Source: Atkinsonella hypoxylon (taxonomy: Eukaryota; Ascomycota; Sordariomycetes; Hypocreales; Clavicipitaceae). Taken from it: 21,786 bases of DNA. Positions 1 to 9,800 of this stretch are shown in pieces. Under the pieces are notes generated by a model. That model was not told the origin of the DNA and searched no databases. It saw only the letters and a list, made by a program, of their open reading frames with translations. The translations under genes were made by a program, and so were the position numbers. How positions within the stretch are numbered: the first letter of the stretch is position 1; the number at the start of each line of letters is the position of its first letter. The stretch is taken from contig JFHB01000330.1 in the NCBI GenBank assembly GCA_000729835.1, positions 1 to 21,786 on the forward strand. The letters are read 5' to 3'.

Positions 1-321
1 AGGGTGTTTACCGTTAGCGTTCACTAACGCGAATTTTATCCTTTTTATTTATCTATGTTTCCTTAACTTATAATCCTTTGTTTCTTACTCTTATATTTAT
101 TTGTTTATATTAGCCTAGGCTAGCTCTGGTTATGTTTTAGTGTACAAGTATAACTAAGAAGGAAGAAGGAAGGTAGGAAAAAAGGGAAGGAGGAGGAAAA
201 AGGTGGGATGATCCTTATTAATGATCTAGTATTTATCTAGTGTACTATGTTGATTTATATTAAATTTAAGTGTGAAGCTTTAAAACTAGTATTGTATATT
301 TAATTATATTTAATAATAAAT
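1..321. other. AT-rich leader with hairpin, palindrome and polypurine tract
   Basis: No gene is visible. Positions 12-29 form a hairpin (CGTTAG / CTAACG, 6-nt loop). Positions 111-122 are a perfect 12-nt palindrome (TAGCCTAGGCTA). Positions 156-207 are almost pure purine, interrupted by only two T residues. The last 90 bases carry the two-part module described separately. The stretch may be the edge of the integrated plasmid block, but no terminal inverted repeat was identified. Confidence 0.5.
231..300 (+). promoter_or_regulatory. Two-part intergenic module, copy 1
   Basis: ATTTATCTAG at 231-240 is followed about 45 bases later by ACTAGTATTGTA at 285-296, ending about 25 bases before the ATG at 322. 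The same pair recurs upstream of four other plasmid-like reading frames in this window. Repetition in front of unrelated ORFs suggests a promoter or RNA-processing signal; the function is inferred only. Confidence 0.4.
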
Positions 322-1077
322 ATGAAAAATGTTTTTAAACAAATGCAGAATTTGGGGTTATTTGCCAGTGGTATAGTAGCACATCATTACGGTAGTAAGT
401 TGTTAGACCATAAAGAGAATCTAGAGGAATCTAAAATTCAAGCTATTAGAGACAATAAGCTTGACGATATAGCTAATAATGTTAAAAAGTTAATGGATAA
501 TTGTTCTAATATTTCATCTAAGAAGGATTCTTTAAATGGAAAGGAGATGGTGTTATCTGAAGATAATATCTCTTTTTTAAATGAACAATTAAAAACTGCT
601 GAAGAAAAAGGGAAGGCTGTTTTAGATTCTTTAAATAAATGTTCTTCAAATGTAGATTTCAATAATAAACAGAATCTACAAAATAATGTTAATGATATGC
701 TTTCTGTAACTGAGAAGATTAATAAGTTTTTGAATGGATTTAGTAATAGTAAGGGAGGTGGTCATAATTTTATCTCTAATTTAAATGATGTATATAACTA
801 TCTTAATAATATGACTCTTTTAGAAGAAGCTTCTTTATTACATATATTATTATTTTCAGTTATTATGTTAACTCTTTTTAACATATTAATAGTGTTTTTT
901 AGTAATGAAATTATAAAATATTTTAATTTAGAAAATAAATATCCATCTTTATACGCTTTTTTTAAGTTACGTAATAAATTACAAAGATATTATTTAATAT
1001 GAAATATATCTACATTGTTTATTATATGTTTAGCTGGTATTAGTATAAATATTCTAGCTATTTATTGTTTAAATTAG
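322..1077 (+). CDS. Hypothetical membrane protein, plasmid-associated type
   Basis: With TGA at 1000-1002 read as Trp, the frame stays open to TAG at 1075-1077 and gives 251 aa. The middle (about residues 30-160) is hydrophilic, rich in Lys, Asn and Glu, and looks helical or coiled-coil. Two hydrophobic segments follow at about 172-193 and 229-250, joined by a basic loop containing FNLENKYPSL. That loop resembles YNIDKKYPKL in the broken frame at 2982-3382, so the two are probably paralogues. No enzymatic motif is visible and no function is assigned. It lies first in a same-strand block with dpo and rpo remnants, and a repeated intergenic module lies just upstream. ATG at 322 is the first start after that module. 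Of the plasmid-like units it is one of the few without an internal break. Confidence 0.6.
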
Positions 1078-1134
1078 ATTATTATTAAGAGTATTGTATG
1101 ATAATACTTTTTAATATTATATTTATGATATATA

Positions 1135-1200
1135 ATTTATCTAGTGTTCTATTTATAGTACTTTTATTTAAAGTACTAATATTAAACTAGTATTGTATTT
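1135..1200 (+). promoter_or_regulatory. Two-part intergenic module, copy 2
   Basis: ATTTATCTAG at 1135-1144 and ACTAGTATTGTATTT at 1186-1200. Between them TAGTACTTT and AAAGTACTA (about 1157-1179) can form a 9-bp stem. The module lies about 78 bases before the apparent dpo start at 1278. Same inference as for copy 1. Confidence 0.4.
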
Positions 1201-1277
1201 TAGATATAAACAAATTTAATGATAAAATTTATTGCTACACTAGGAAGTTAGTGTCCTCTGAAGGTATCTATAAAAAT

Positions 1278-2440
1278 ATGAATATGAATATTTTCGCTGT
1301 ATCGCAGCTTTATTCGAATAATCCCTTGATCAATATACCACCACCCGGTGGGCGAAAGGCAACTAAATGTTATTCAAATTTATCATATAATAATAAGTTT
1401 AATGTTTGAATTAATTGAACTAAGCATTTATTTATAGGTTTACATGTAGAAAAACGTTTTAATAACTTTCGTGAATAAATTATAAATACGGGTCAGATTT
1501 CTATAAATACTGATTATTCTTATATTGTAAAAGTAGTTTTAGAGGGAGGTTTATGATTAACATTATCAGATATACAAAAAGAATTTAAATTGAAATCAAG
1601 TAATGATGATATTTCTATAAAGAAAATGTATACATATATTCTAGGTAGATTAGATGCTCGTATGTTGGAGTATAATTCAGTATTTAAAGATTCTGCTATA
1701 GAAGCTATTGTAATAGAATTTACAAAAATATCTATAAACCCTAATATTAAATTACCTGTCTCTTTACCTTCAGTGGGTGGTAATAATTTATCACAAAGTG
1801 AAATTAAAAATATAGAGTTTAATTGAGGGGTTTTGGTTAAGGTATTAATATAAAACATGGTATACCTTTATTATGATATTTTGAAAATTTAAATCTTCGT
1901 TTTTCATTTGATAATGAAAAAGTAGACTTAGGTTTATTAGAAAAAACTTTTAGTAAAATTAATAGAGAGAGTAATAAAGATTATGCATTAGATGTAGATA
2001 CTAAGTTTTTCTTAATAGATTGTAAAGGTATAAAATATGTTATAGTCGAATCTTCAAAATATGTTACATCCCATAATTATCTTAATGTCTATAAAAGATG
2101 TTTTTCTTTATATGGTGATAAAGTATCTGAATTAAATGATATCTTATATTCAGATGGTCTGTTGAAAAGACAATTAGGTAAGTTAGCAGTCTTCTTAAAA
2201 AATAACCAATTTAATTATATGTCGCAAACTTATAAATTCAATTCAATAAAACAAAATCAATTAATTAATAAAAAGTATGATAGTAAGATAAATTGAATTC
2301 CTGATAGTAGAATTGGTGTGTTTGACCTATAAACATTTTTGGATGATAATGATTATCTAAGTAAAGTTTTTGCTATTGGTTTTTATACTCGTTTAGATTC
2401 GGAACCTGGAACTTTTTATATTGTTCATTATCATTATTAA
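1278..2440 (+). pseudogene. dpo: Family-B DNA polymerase of mitochondrial plasmid type, N-terminal remnant
   Basis: Reading starts at ATG 1278 (MNMNIFAVSQLY) and is interrupted three times: TAA at 1476-1478, a frameshift near 1838-1853, and TAA at 2330-2332. Joined conceptually, the pieces read like the N-terminal and start of the 3'-5' exonuclease region of protein-primed plasmid DNA polymerases. The key signature is RIGVFDL-stop-TFLDDND near 2306-2353, followed by VFAIGF. This matches the Exo I motif (D-x-E) with the catalytic Glu codon GAA changed to TAA. The frame ends at TAA 2438-2440; the Exo II/III and polymerase motifs (SLYPS, YxDTD) are absent downstream. It is therefore a truncated, dead copy. 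A genuine plasmid dpo would be several hundred residues longer. Family assignment rests on the Exo I context only, so it is likely but not certain. Confidence 0.65.
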
Positions 2441-2441
2441 T

Positions 2442-2640
2442 CATATACGTATTTATCTAGGATATCGTCTTGTTAAACGAGCTACTATTGCAGGTGCTGG
2501 TGATGCTATTGAAAAAAAACAGAATGTACGAGGACGAAAGAAATGATGGTAATCATCAAGATAATAAAGGTGATACGGAAAATAAAGATAATACTGGTAC
2601 AAAAGATAATACTGGTACAAAAGATAATAGTGCTAAGTAA
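2442..2640 (+). pseudogene. Fragment of unknown ORF with hydrophilic repeat tail
   Basis: One frame encodes RIYLGYRLVKRATIAGAGDA from about 2448. After a run of eight A near 2511-2519 another frame continues from ATG 2524 as an Asp/Asn/Lys-rich tail to TAA at 2638-2640. A one-base slip in the A run would join them into one C-terminal part of a protein. The start overlaps a copy of ATTTATCTAG (2451-2460), so the fragment may have been joined to the dpo remnant by recombination. No function recognised. Confidence 0.3.
2587..2622 (+). repeat. 18-bp direct tandem repeat, two copies plus partial third
   Basis: GATAATACTGGTACAAAA occurs at 2587-2604 and 2605-2622, and GATAAT starts again at 2623. 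In the frame ending at 2640 it encodes the hexapeptide DNTGTK twice. Confidence 0.85.
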
Positions 2641-2708
2641 TCACTATTTTAAAAATTGTTTATTTAATATTATTTTATAATAGTTAATAACATTAATAAC
2701 TCTAATAA

Positions 2709-2837
2709 ATAGATTTTATTTATTATGATCCTTGTAGTAAAGCAACCAAACATCCAGGCTTACCGAGAAAAGAGTGGGGAAGAGATCTTGTCTATTTTAT
2801 AGTCCATAGATTTAAAGCCTTTTATAAACAATTATAG
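2709..2837 (+). pseudogene. Short ORF remnant, unidentified
   Basis: The frame is open from 2709 (after an in-frame TAA) to TAG at 2835-2837, 42 codons without an ATG start. It encodes a basic segment containing HPGLPRKEWGRDLVYF, which is less AT-biased than its surroundings and looks like the C-terminal end of a real protein. It is not recognised. It may be a leftover plasmid ORF end. Confidence 0.25.
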
Positions 2838-2856
2838 ATATGTGTCGCTGCTTGCG

Positions 2857-2894
2857 CTTCTTAGTTTTTACGAGCTTGCGCCGAAACTAAGAAG
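2857..2894. repeat. GC-rich hairpin with internal CTTGCGC
   Basis: CTTCTTAGTTT (2857-2867) pairs with AAACTAAGAAG (2884-2894) in an 11-bp stem. The loop contains AGCTTGCGCC, and another CTTGCGC lies immediately upstream at 2851-2857. It belongs with the TTGCGC-containing clusters scattered through the window. Confidence 0.65.
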
Positions 2895-2917
2895 TAAAAA
2901 CAGGAAAATATATATTT

Positions 2918-2966
2918 ATTTATCTAGAGTATTTATATAAAATTTTTATCTTGTATTGTATTTTTT
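2918..2966 (+). promoter_or_regulatory. Two-part intergenic module, copy 3
   Basis: ATTTATCTAG at 2918-2927 and CTTGTATTGTATTTTTT at 2950-2966, 16 bases before ATG 2982. The second half differs by one base from CTAGTATTGTA of copies 1 and 2. Confidence 0.4.
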
Positions 2967-2981
2967 AGCAAAAAATAAGTT

Positions 2982-3382
2982 ATGTTAAAATATATAATTT
3001 ATTATTTTGGGATAGAATTACCTGAAAATACTGCTCCTATTATAGAGTATGGTTTAATGTTGCTATCATTTGTCTAGTTATTTTGTCTTGTTTTCTGAAT
3101 GTATTTGGTTATTTAATAGCTTTTTATATTTCGGAATATTATAATATAGATAAGAAATATCCTAAATTGAAACGTATTCTGAATTATTTTAAAAAAGCTT
3201 ATAGGGTGTTTTTGATTATTGAGGTTGTTATAGGATTTAGTGGTCTTATTTTTTTTTTAATTTTTTTTAGGATTTTTACCTTTGTTTATAACGTAGTTTA
3301 TGATTTCTTTGTGGGACGGTGTATACTAATATACAACTATACAGCTATGTTTTTAGTTTTGTTTATAGTTTGTGCTTGTTAG
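2982..3382 (+). pseudogene. Frameshifted small membrane protein, paralogue of 322-1077
   Basis: ATG 2982 opens a frame (MLKYIIYYFGIELPENTAPI) that meets TAG at 3072-3074. A second frame takes over near 3055 and runs to TAG at 3380-3382. It gives a hydrophobic helix, then a basic loop with YNIDKKYPKL, then a second long hydrophobic stretch. The layout of two helices around an N-[IL]-[DE]-x-K-Y-P loop is the same as in the 322-1077 protein. A single-base indel near 3055 explains the break. Function unknown; the association with dpo and rpo remnants suggests a plasmid accessory gene. Confidence 0.5.
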
Positions 3383-3401
3383 CTTAGCTTAGTTTTTACT
3401 T

Positions 3402-3420
3402 CACTGTTAGCAAAACAGTG
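3402..3420. terminator. Hairpin after small membrane ORF
   Basis: CACTGTT (3402-3408) pairs with AACAGTG (3414-3420), a perfect 7-bp stem with a 5-nt loop, 20 bases after the stop at 3382. It could be a 3' end processing structure. No other function can be read from it. Confidence 0.35.
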
Positions 3421-3540
3421 ATTGTATTATAATGTAATATTTTATATGCAAACGATGCGAACCTTGTGAGTAAGTAGGTAAGGAGAATGCAAGATATAGC
3501 TACAAGTATAAGTATAAGTATACTTTTAAAGGATGATAAT

Positions 3541-3660
3541 ATTTACCTAGTATATTATTGTTAGGTTGTTCGATGTAGGGTAGAGTTCACCTTCGGAGCC
3601 TTAATTATTTATTGTAACGCTATTATATAATGTGTTGTGACAACTAGTATAGTGTTTTTA
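3541..3660 (+). promoter_or_regulatory. Two-part intergenic module, copy 4 (expanded)
   Basis: ATTTACCTAG at 3541-3550 (one mismatch) and CTAGTATAGTGTTTTTA at 3644-3660. The two halves are separated by about 90 bases instead of 20-45, with a GC-richer segment between (TTCACCTTCGGAGCC at about 3587-3601). It lies about 16 bases before the ATG at 3677. Confidence 0.35.
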
Positions 3661-3676
3661 GTTTAATCTATATGGT

Positions 3677-4061
3677 ATGGATATGTTATTTTGTACAATT
3701 TGTTTGTTAATCTTTATAGGGGTTTTTAATATTACTTATACGATGATAACGATCAATTAGTAACTGATGTACATAAATGAAAAAAATATTTACAAATATT
3801 ATCCCCTATGTTATTAGTATTTATATTTCAATTACTTTTTTATGAATTAGAATATTACAGTAAGGATGGAATTTTAACTATTAATATTTTTAGTTCAGGG
3901 TTATATTGAATAGGTTTTTGTACTTGTATAGATAATGGAGCTGGTATGGCGTTTAATATTGTATGTAATTATAAATTATCACCTATTTATAAAGTTTTTT
4001 AATATTTATTGGTGGTACTATAGGAGGTTGTCTTGGTTTTATTATAGGTAAACTTTTTTAA
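3677..4061 (+). pseudogene. Frameshifted small membrane protein remnant
   Basis: ATG 3677 starts MDMLFCTICLLIFIGVFNIT and stops at 3758-3760. A second frame, open from 3730, encodes a middle part with helix-like segments (PMLLVFIFQLLFYELEYYS, then GLYWIGFCTCIDNGAGMAF, with TGA as Trp) and stops at 4000-4002. A third frame gives IFIGGTIGGCLGFIIGKLF, ending at TAA 4059-4061. Two single-base shifts would join the three into a protein of about 125 aa with several membrane helices and a glycine-rich C-terminal helix. Not recognised. The preceding module suggests the same gene set as the neighbours. Confidence 0.4.
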
Positions 4062-4298
4062 ATAATATTAATAAATTAGTGGAGTTTGGTGGTCCAGCTG
4101 TTGTGAAATAGTAGGATGGATAGGACGGTACTAGTAAAAAAGTATATTTATTATAACAGTTTGTTTTACTTTATTGTTATAAAGTTATTAATTTTGTAAT
4201 TTAATGTGCAGAATTTATCCTGTTAAATTTGGATAGTTTTTCTCTTGGTTAATAAGTAGCAATGGTTATTTACAACTAGGCTATTAAAACTTGTATTT

Positions 4299-4347
4299 AT
4301 TTATCTAGAGTATCTACATTTTATTTTATATCTAGTATAGTTATTAT
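4299..4347 (+). promoter_or_regulatory. Two-part intergenic module, copy 5
   Basis: ATTTATCTAG at 4299-4308 and CTAGTATAG at 4332-4340. It ends about 20 bases before the start (GTG 4359 or ATG 4365) of the large frame downstream. The region from 4062 to 4298 shows no gene. Confidence 0.4.
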
Positions 4348-4364
4348 AATTTACGTACGTGTCC

Positions 4365-6512
4365 ATGAAAAATAAAATAAAAATATCTATAGAAGAGCTT
4401 GCGCTTCAAAAAAAAATAGATCAGTATGAAGAATATATTAAAAATTTAATATATTCAAATCCCAAAAATAATATTATTAAAGAATGTTTAAAACCCGAAT
4501 ATAATTTATTTTATATATATAAAGATATATATATATTAGCTTTATATATTAACAATTTATATAAAATATTATATTCCGAAGAAGAGGTTGAGAATTCTAA
4601 TATGAATTTATTAAAGGAAATTAACACTTTAATTTATGAAAAGACATATATCTATAATAATAAGTTAAACATTTTAATAGATCATATTAACAAGATTAAC
4701 AAAATCTTTCTATTAAATTACTCTAATGTAGTATTAGAAGCTACAATTATGAATAAGTTATATTTAGTACAAACATTTTTTAATTCATGTAATTTTGATT
4801 ATAGTAAATTTGATTTATTTATTTACAGTAAAGAAAATATTAAAAATAAGAATTTGATAGAAAAAATTGAAACTCTAAATATAAAATTAGAAAATAATAC
4901 TAAAAGTTTATACAATGATTTTAAAGGTTTAGATATACCTTGTCTAAATTTATCAGACTGTATAGTATTTAATAAGGAATTAGTGTCAGAAATTAAGAAT
5001 GGGTGAAATAAAGTTTGGTCAAATAATGATCAAGTATCTAGTGAAAAAAACAAAAAGAATGAAGGATTGTATATGGTAAATTTTAATATATTATATAAAA
5101 AGATGGATAGTAAAAGCATATCTCAAACATTAGTATATTCATATTATAATTATAATAGTATTTTTACCTCTTTTTTAGTTAATTATATGGAACAACTAAC
5201 TAATTTGAATGTAAAAGATCTGAATCTTAATTCTACTATATTTGTTATAGATGAATTATTAAATAATTATAGTTTATGAAACAAAGATAATGTAAATGAA
5301 TTTTTTGCACTTAATGTAAATAATATATTAAAAGGTAATACTAATACTTTAAATATAGTTGAATTATTATTATTATTTTCTATAAATGGACCTATGTTTT
5401 TAAATGTAGAAAAAATGTCAATTCTATTACATACTTTATTTCAAAGAAATAATAAAGACATTATAGATTTTTATTTTAATAACAGTGAATTTAGAAGTTT
5501 ATATACTAAAATAAAAGATGGAACAATTCAAATTAATTCTCCATTAAATAATTATAATAATAATATAATATTTCATTTTATTTTTTTAGTTAAAGATCTA
5601 AATAATTTATTAAATAAATTAAAATATTTAAACGTTAATGGAGGACCTCAGAAAGATAGAGCAAAGTGCAGTTTATTGGATAGTAATTTAGGTAGACTTG
5701 ACGAAGGATTTAGAAAAAGTATGTATTTACATAGTAAAAATTATAATACTAACTTAACAAAAAGAGATTTTAGTTTCAATAATATTCATGTGAACTTAGG
5801 AAATGTTAGATGATATTCTACAGTTTATAGTAAGTCATATAACCCTAGGACTAGTACAGGGTATACAGGGGGGGGGTGGGGTAAAAGAGGGGTCAGTAAT
5901 TTTGAGGAAGCCTCAGTACAAAGAGAGTACATTGGATAAAAAATATGTAACAGCTAATTCTCTACAAAGTATAGCTATTTCTCCTTTGGATGATAATAAT
6001 ATTAATTCTAATAGTTTAGATTATATATTTACAGAAAGGTTGTTAAAAATAGTTATTTATCTAGATATGTTTATAATTAATTAGTTTATATTTTAGAAAA
6101 TAATTTTATAAACTATAATACTCAAAAGCTAATTGAAAAATTTATTTTTAATCAATATAATGATTTATCTGATAATAATAATAGTTTGATATCGGATTTA
6201 GATTTGTCTATTATAAATAAAGATTTTAAGGAGTTTTCATTAGAAAAATTGAAAATTATTAATAAATATATTATTAATCTTAGAAACGAATTAAATAATA
6301 ATAATAAATTAAATGGTAATATTAATAATATTAAAGCAGATAAAGTAGAATATAAAAACAATCTATTTTTTCATGGTTATAGAGAGGAAAGCTTCATTTC
6401 AAATTTACCCCCCAATTTGTCTTCTTTAGTATGAGATAAAACGTCCTTTACACGTTGAGAGAGGACACCTTATACTAAGATGGCCCCATCATTCTTTGAT
6501 TTAATATTATAG
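4365..6512 (+). pseudogene. Large plasmid-like ORF of unknown function (possible rpo N-terminal extension), frameshifted
   Basis: With TGA as Trp the frame is open from ATG 4365 (or GTG 4359) to TAA 5937-5939, about 525 codons. A shift near 5920-5935 leads into another frame ending at 6082-6084 (containing STLDKKYVTANSLQSIAISP). A third frame from about 6087 runs through LVWDKTSFTRWERTPY to TAG 6510-6512. The product is rich in Asn, Lys, Ile and Leu, probably mostly helical, with a glycine patch (YTGGGWGKRG) encoded by a run of G at about 5868-5882. No catalytic motif was recognised. GNVRWYST here loosely resembles GNLRLYST in the rpo N-terminal region, so it may be a duplicated or extended polymerase N-terminus. 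An ATTTATCTAG copy lies at 6055-6064, at the second break. Confidence 0.45.
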
Positions 6513-6808
6513 ATAATTTTCATCTGATTCTTGGTTAGTCACTTTCTAAGATAACCTGCCAGGCCTAGGTTGAATGTACATTACCCTACTACCTCAATTA
6601 GCTAAAGAACATCGAGGAGACTCGACGAATTGAATATGAAGATAATAAATCTTTATGTTTTAACAAATATTATGGAGATGACTCTTCTCTATTAATATCC
6701 TTAGATGTTTAGTATTTACCTTTGTTGCTTTAAGCTATGACTGATAAATGCTGACTTCTTCGTGTAACAAATCGGGTTAAGTAATAGATAATTAATAATA
6801 AATAATAC
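6513..6808. other. Non-coding gap between plasmid-like ORFs
   Basis: No intact frame. Short open pieces (for example one containing KEHRGDSTNW near 6604-6635) suggest eroded coding sequence, but none is long enough to identify. Base composition is less AT-biased at 6530-6640 than on either side. Confidence 0.4.
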
Positions 6809-9800
6809 ATGAAAAATTTTATAGCCAAATTCTTATATAACTTTCCATTGGCTATTTTCAACTATGGTTTTTTTTTTGCAACTTTAACTAGTTATTTTTA
6901 TCCTAATGATAAAATGACAACCCTTCCCTACGGACCCGTAGGAAGATTTTTTTCTTCTACTTCACTTATATCTAACAATACTATAAATAATTTTTATAGT
7001 AAAATATCTTTACATTATAAAGATGATGTTCAATATTCGGTTAATAGATTTACACATACAATTAAACTTCAAAATTTCTGTATTCACACACTTGGTAACC
7101 TACGTTTATATTCAACTAACGAACGTGTTAATTTGGATTTACGTAACTTGTTAATAAATAAAGGTGAAGTACTTTTTTTTTATATCACCTATTTACCCTG
7201 ATATTGATAAAAAGATTAGTTAGGTTAAATCACCTGTAAATAATACATTAAAAGATATATTCAATAAATATTTTAATAATTCACCTTTCGATATTGAAAT
7301 GGAAATATCTTTCTTTATCCACACTAATTTAGATTTGAACGTTAAATTTTTACTACCACACGATAGCGGAATTGAATATGCCAGATCTAGTTTAAGTGAC
7401 GAGTCTTTTACAAATTTTGTATTAGCTGGGAATTTATTATATAAAGTGTATAAAAATCATGGTTATCTTCCTTATATAAAATTTTTATTAGAAAAATCGT
7501 TTACTACTCAATTATTGTGTGATACTATTCTATTAATTTATAATAACTTACTAAATATAGCTGTTAATCATAAAAATTCTAATGATCAAGAGGTTTTTAT
7601 TGACTGTATAAAATCTATTTTAATAAAATTAACTAAAATAGTGTCTTCATAAGAGAAAGAAATCAAATATACTAATAAAAACCTAAATGACACGTTTAAT
7701 AACCAAAATTTATCTTGTAGTCATAAAAGGTTATATTTTAAAAACAATAGATTGTTTCATTCAACCTATTTATACAAAACTGTTAGATATATTCATATTG
7801 AACGTAAAGCTTCTGTATATAATAGTATATATGATGAACTTAGATTACTTTTAATTAATAATCCTATAAATAAGGATACTCAATTAAAATTAGCCAAATT
7901 TCTAGTTGAATATGCCTATACAAATAGTTCAAGTAAGGATATATCTAATATCCCAAGTGAATTGTTTAGCTATAAACTAACTAAATTTTTAATACCTTAT
8001 AAATCAAAATTAATAGATGAAAATCAAAATTTTTATAGAAAAAATCTTTATATGAGAAATAAGGTAAGACTGTTCATTATTACTATTTAGCTAATATTTT
8101 ACAAGATAAAAATTTTATTGTAAGTGTGATTTTAGTAGATTTCTAAAAATTATATCTAATTACCAACTTAATCTATTAGATAATAACCATGGTACAGACA
8201 TAGCTTGTGAAATAGGAGACGATTTAGTTCGTAAATATTTTTATGAATCATATTTAAAAATGAAAAAAAAATCTACCTTCTGATTCTAATTATACTTTTT
8301 CAAATTGAAAAGAGGATAATCATGAATTATTGATTCGTTATCTAGATATAGATTTGCAAATAAAAATGGCTGGTGTACTTATTGAATGAATGGAAGATTG
8401 TGATCTAATCGCTAAAAGATATATTAATATGACTGATACTGATAAACATAAACACCATATATTCATACCTTCGTCCACATTAGAGAAAAATATACAATCT
8501 AATCTAGGGGTATTAACTCCTAGTGATAATAGTAAAGATGTTTTACAACAACCTGTGGGTATAATGTCTTTGCCTATGAGATTACCTATGATATCACCAC
8601 CTAAAAAATATATTCATAGAGGTAAAGGTAAATATTCATTAGGAGGATATCTATTAAATGATGAAATGTTCACCGATGAAGTTATATTAGAGAACTATGA
8701 ATTAAGAGAACGAACTGAAATTAATAAGGATAATATGATATATGATTTAATTAATAATATTAATTCTGTAGGATATAAAATAAATACTAATATACTGGAT
8801 TTTATTTATAAATATCCTAGTTATTTTGGTGATGAACTATTAGATGAAAGCTATATCCATCCTTTGTCACTTAAATCAAAGTTAACTAAAATAGAAAGTA
8901 AAAATTATGAAAAATATCACAGTAAACTAGCTTTACATAAAAATATTTTAAATATAGCTAATATTTACGCTTTATTACCTGAATTTTATTTTGTTACCAG
9001 ATTAGATAGCAAAGGTAGATTATATTGCGTAACAGAATATCTAAATTATCAATCAAATGATTTAGCTAAAGCTTTATTATTATTTAGTAAATCCACTAAA
9101 ATACATAGAGTGAAAGATATAAATTCTATAGGTTATCTTAAAATGTATGGAGCTAATTGTTTCGGAAACAAGGTCGACAAACTTTCAGGGGATGATAAAA
9201 TAGTCTGAGTTGATGAAAATGAATCTCTGATTAAAGACTTTAGTAATGGTCAATTAATATCACAAGCCGACCATAAATTCTTATTTACATCTTTTTGTAT
9301 TGAGTATAGTAGATGATTAGACTTTTATGAAAAAGAGGTTTATTTTGAAACTAATTTACCTATACAATTAGATGCTAGTTGTAATGGTTTTCAACATTTA
9401 GCTTTACTGAGTTTAGATGATAATTTGAATAAAGAGCTTAACTTAACATCTTCTACCTTTGTAGATAAGCCTAAAGACTTTTATGGATATGTTTTAACAC
9501 ATGTATTAGATGCTATTGAAGATAGAAATAAAGATATTGAAAAGTCTATACAAAAACATAAAGATGACGAAGAGTTGTCAGCAAAACTATCTCTAGAAAA
9601 AGCAGCTTATGAAAGACTAAGTAACTTTAATATTCAAAGGAATTTGATAAAAAGATGTGTCAAGACTATTCCGTATAATGCTACTAACCCTAGACTAATC
9701 TGTAATATAAAAGATACGTTAGAAACTTGAGTTGAAGATGGTGAGACATGATATGGTTTAAAGGTAAATTCTACGATTAGAATAAATTATAAAGATTTAA

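Noticed and set aside
156..207. Polypurine tract as a triplex or replication origin element
   Set aside because: It is visible but single, with no paired structure or known origin motif nearby, so no function is claimed.
1000..1002. Apparent stop codons (TGA) ending or splitting many frames
   Set aside because: In this mitochondrial code TGA is Trp; nad2 exon 4 contains several at conserved Trp positions, such as FHFWAPE and MSW. They were read through everywhere.
2587..2628. Tandem repeat as a CRISPR array
   Set aside because: The units abut without spacers, there are only two full copies, and the repeat lies in a coding-like tail of mitochondrial DNA.
3560..3610. Possible tRNA-like segment with TTCGATG and TTCACCTTCGGAGCC
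   Set aside because: No acceptor stem or anticodon arm could be formed around it.
8262..8270. Frameshifts next to homopolymer runs in rpo as sequencing errors
   Set aside because: Not excluded for single sites. The gene also has in-frame TAG and TAA stops at 7221 and 7650 and lacks motif C, so pseudogene status does not depend on the homopolymers.
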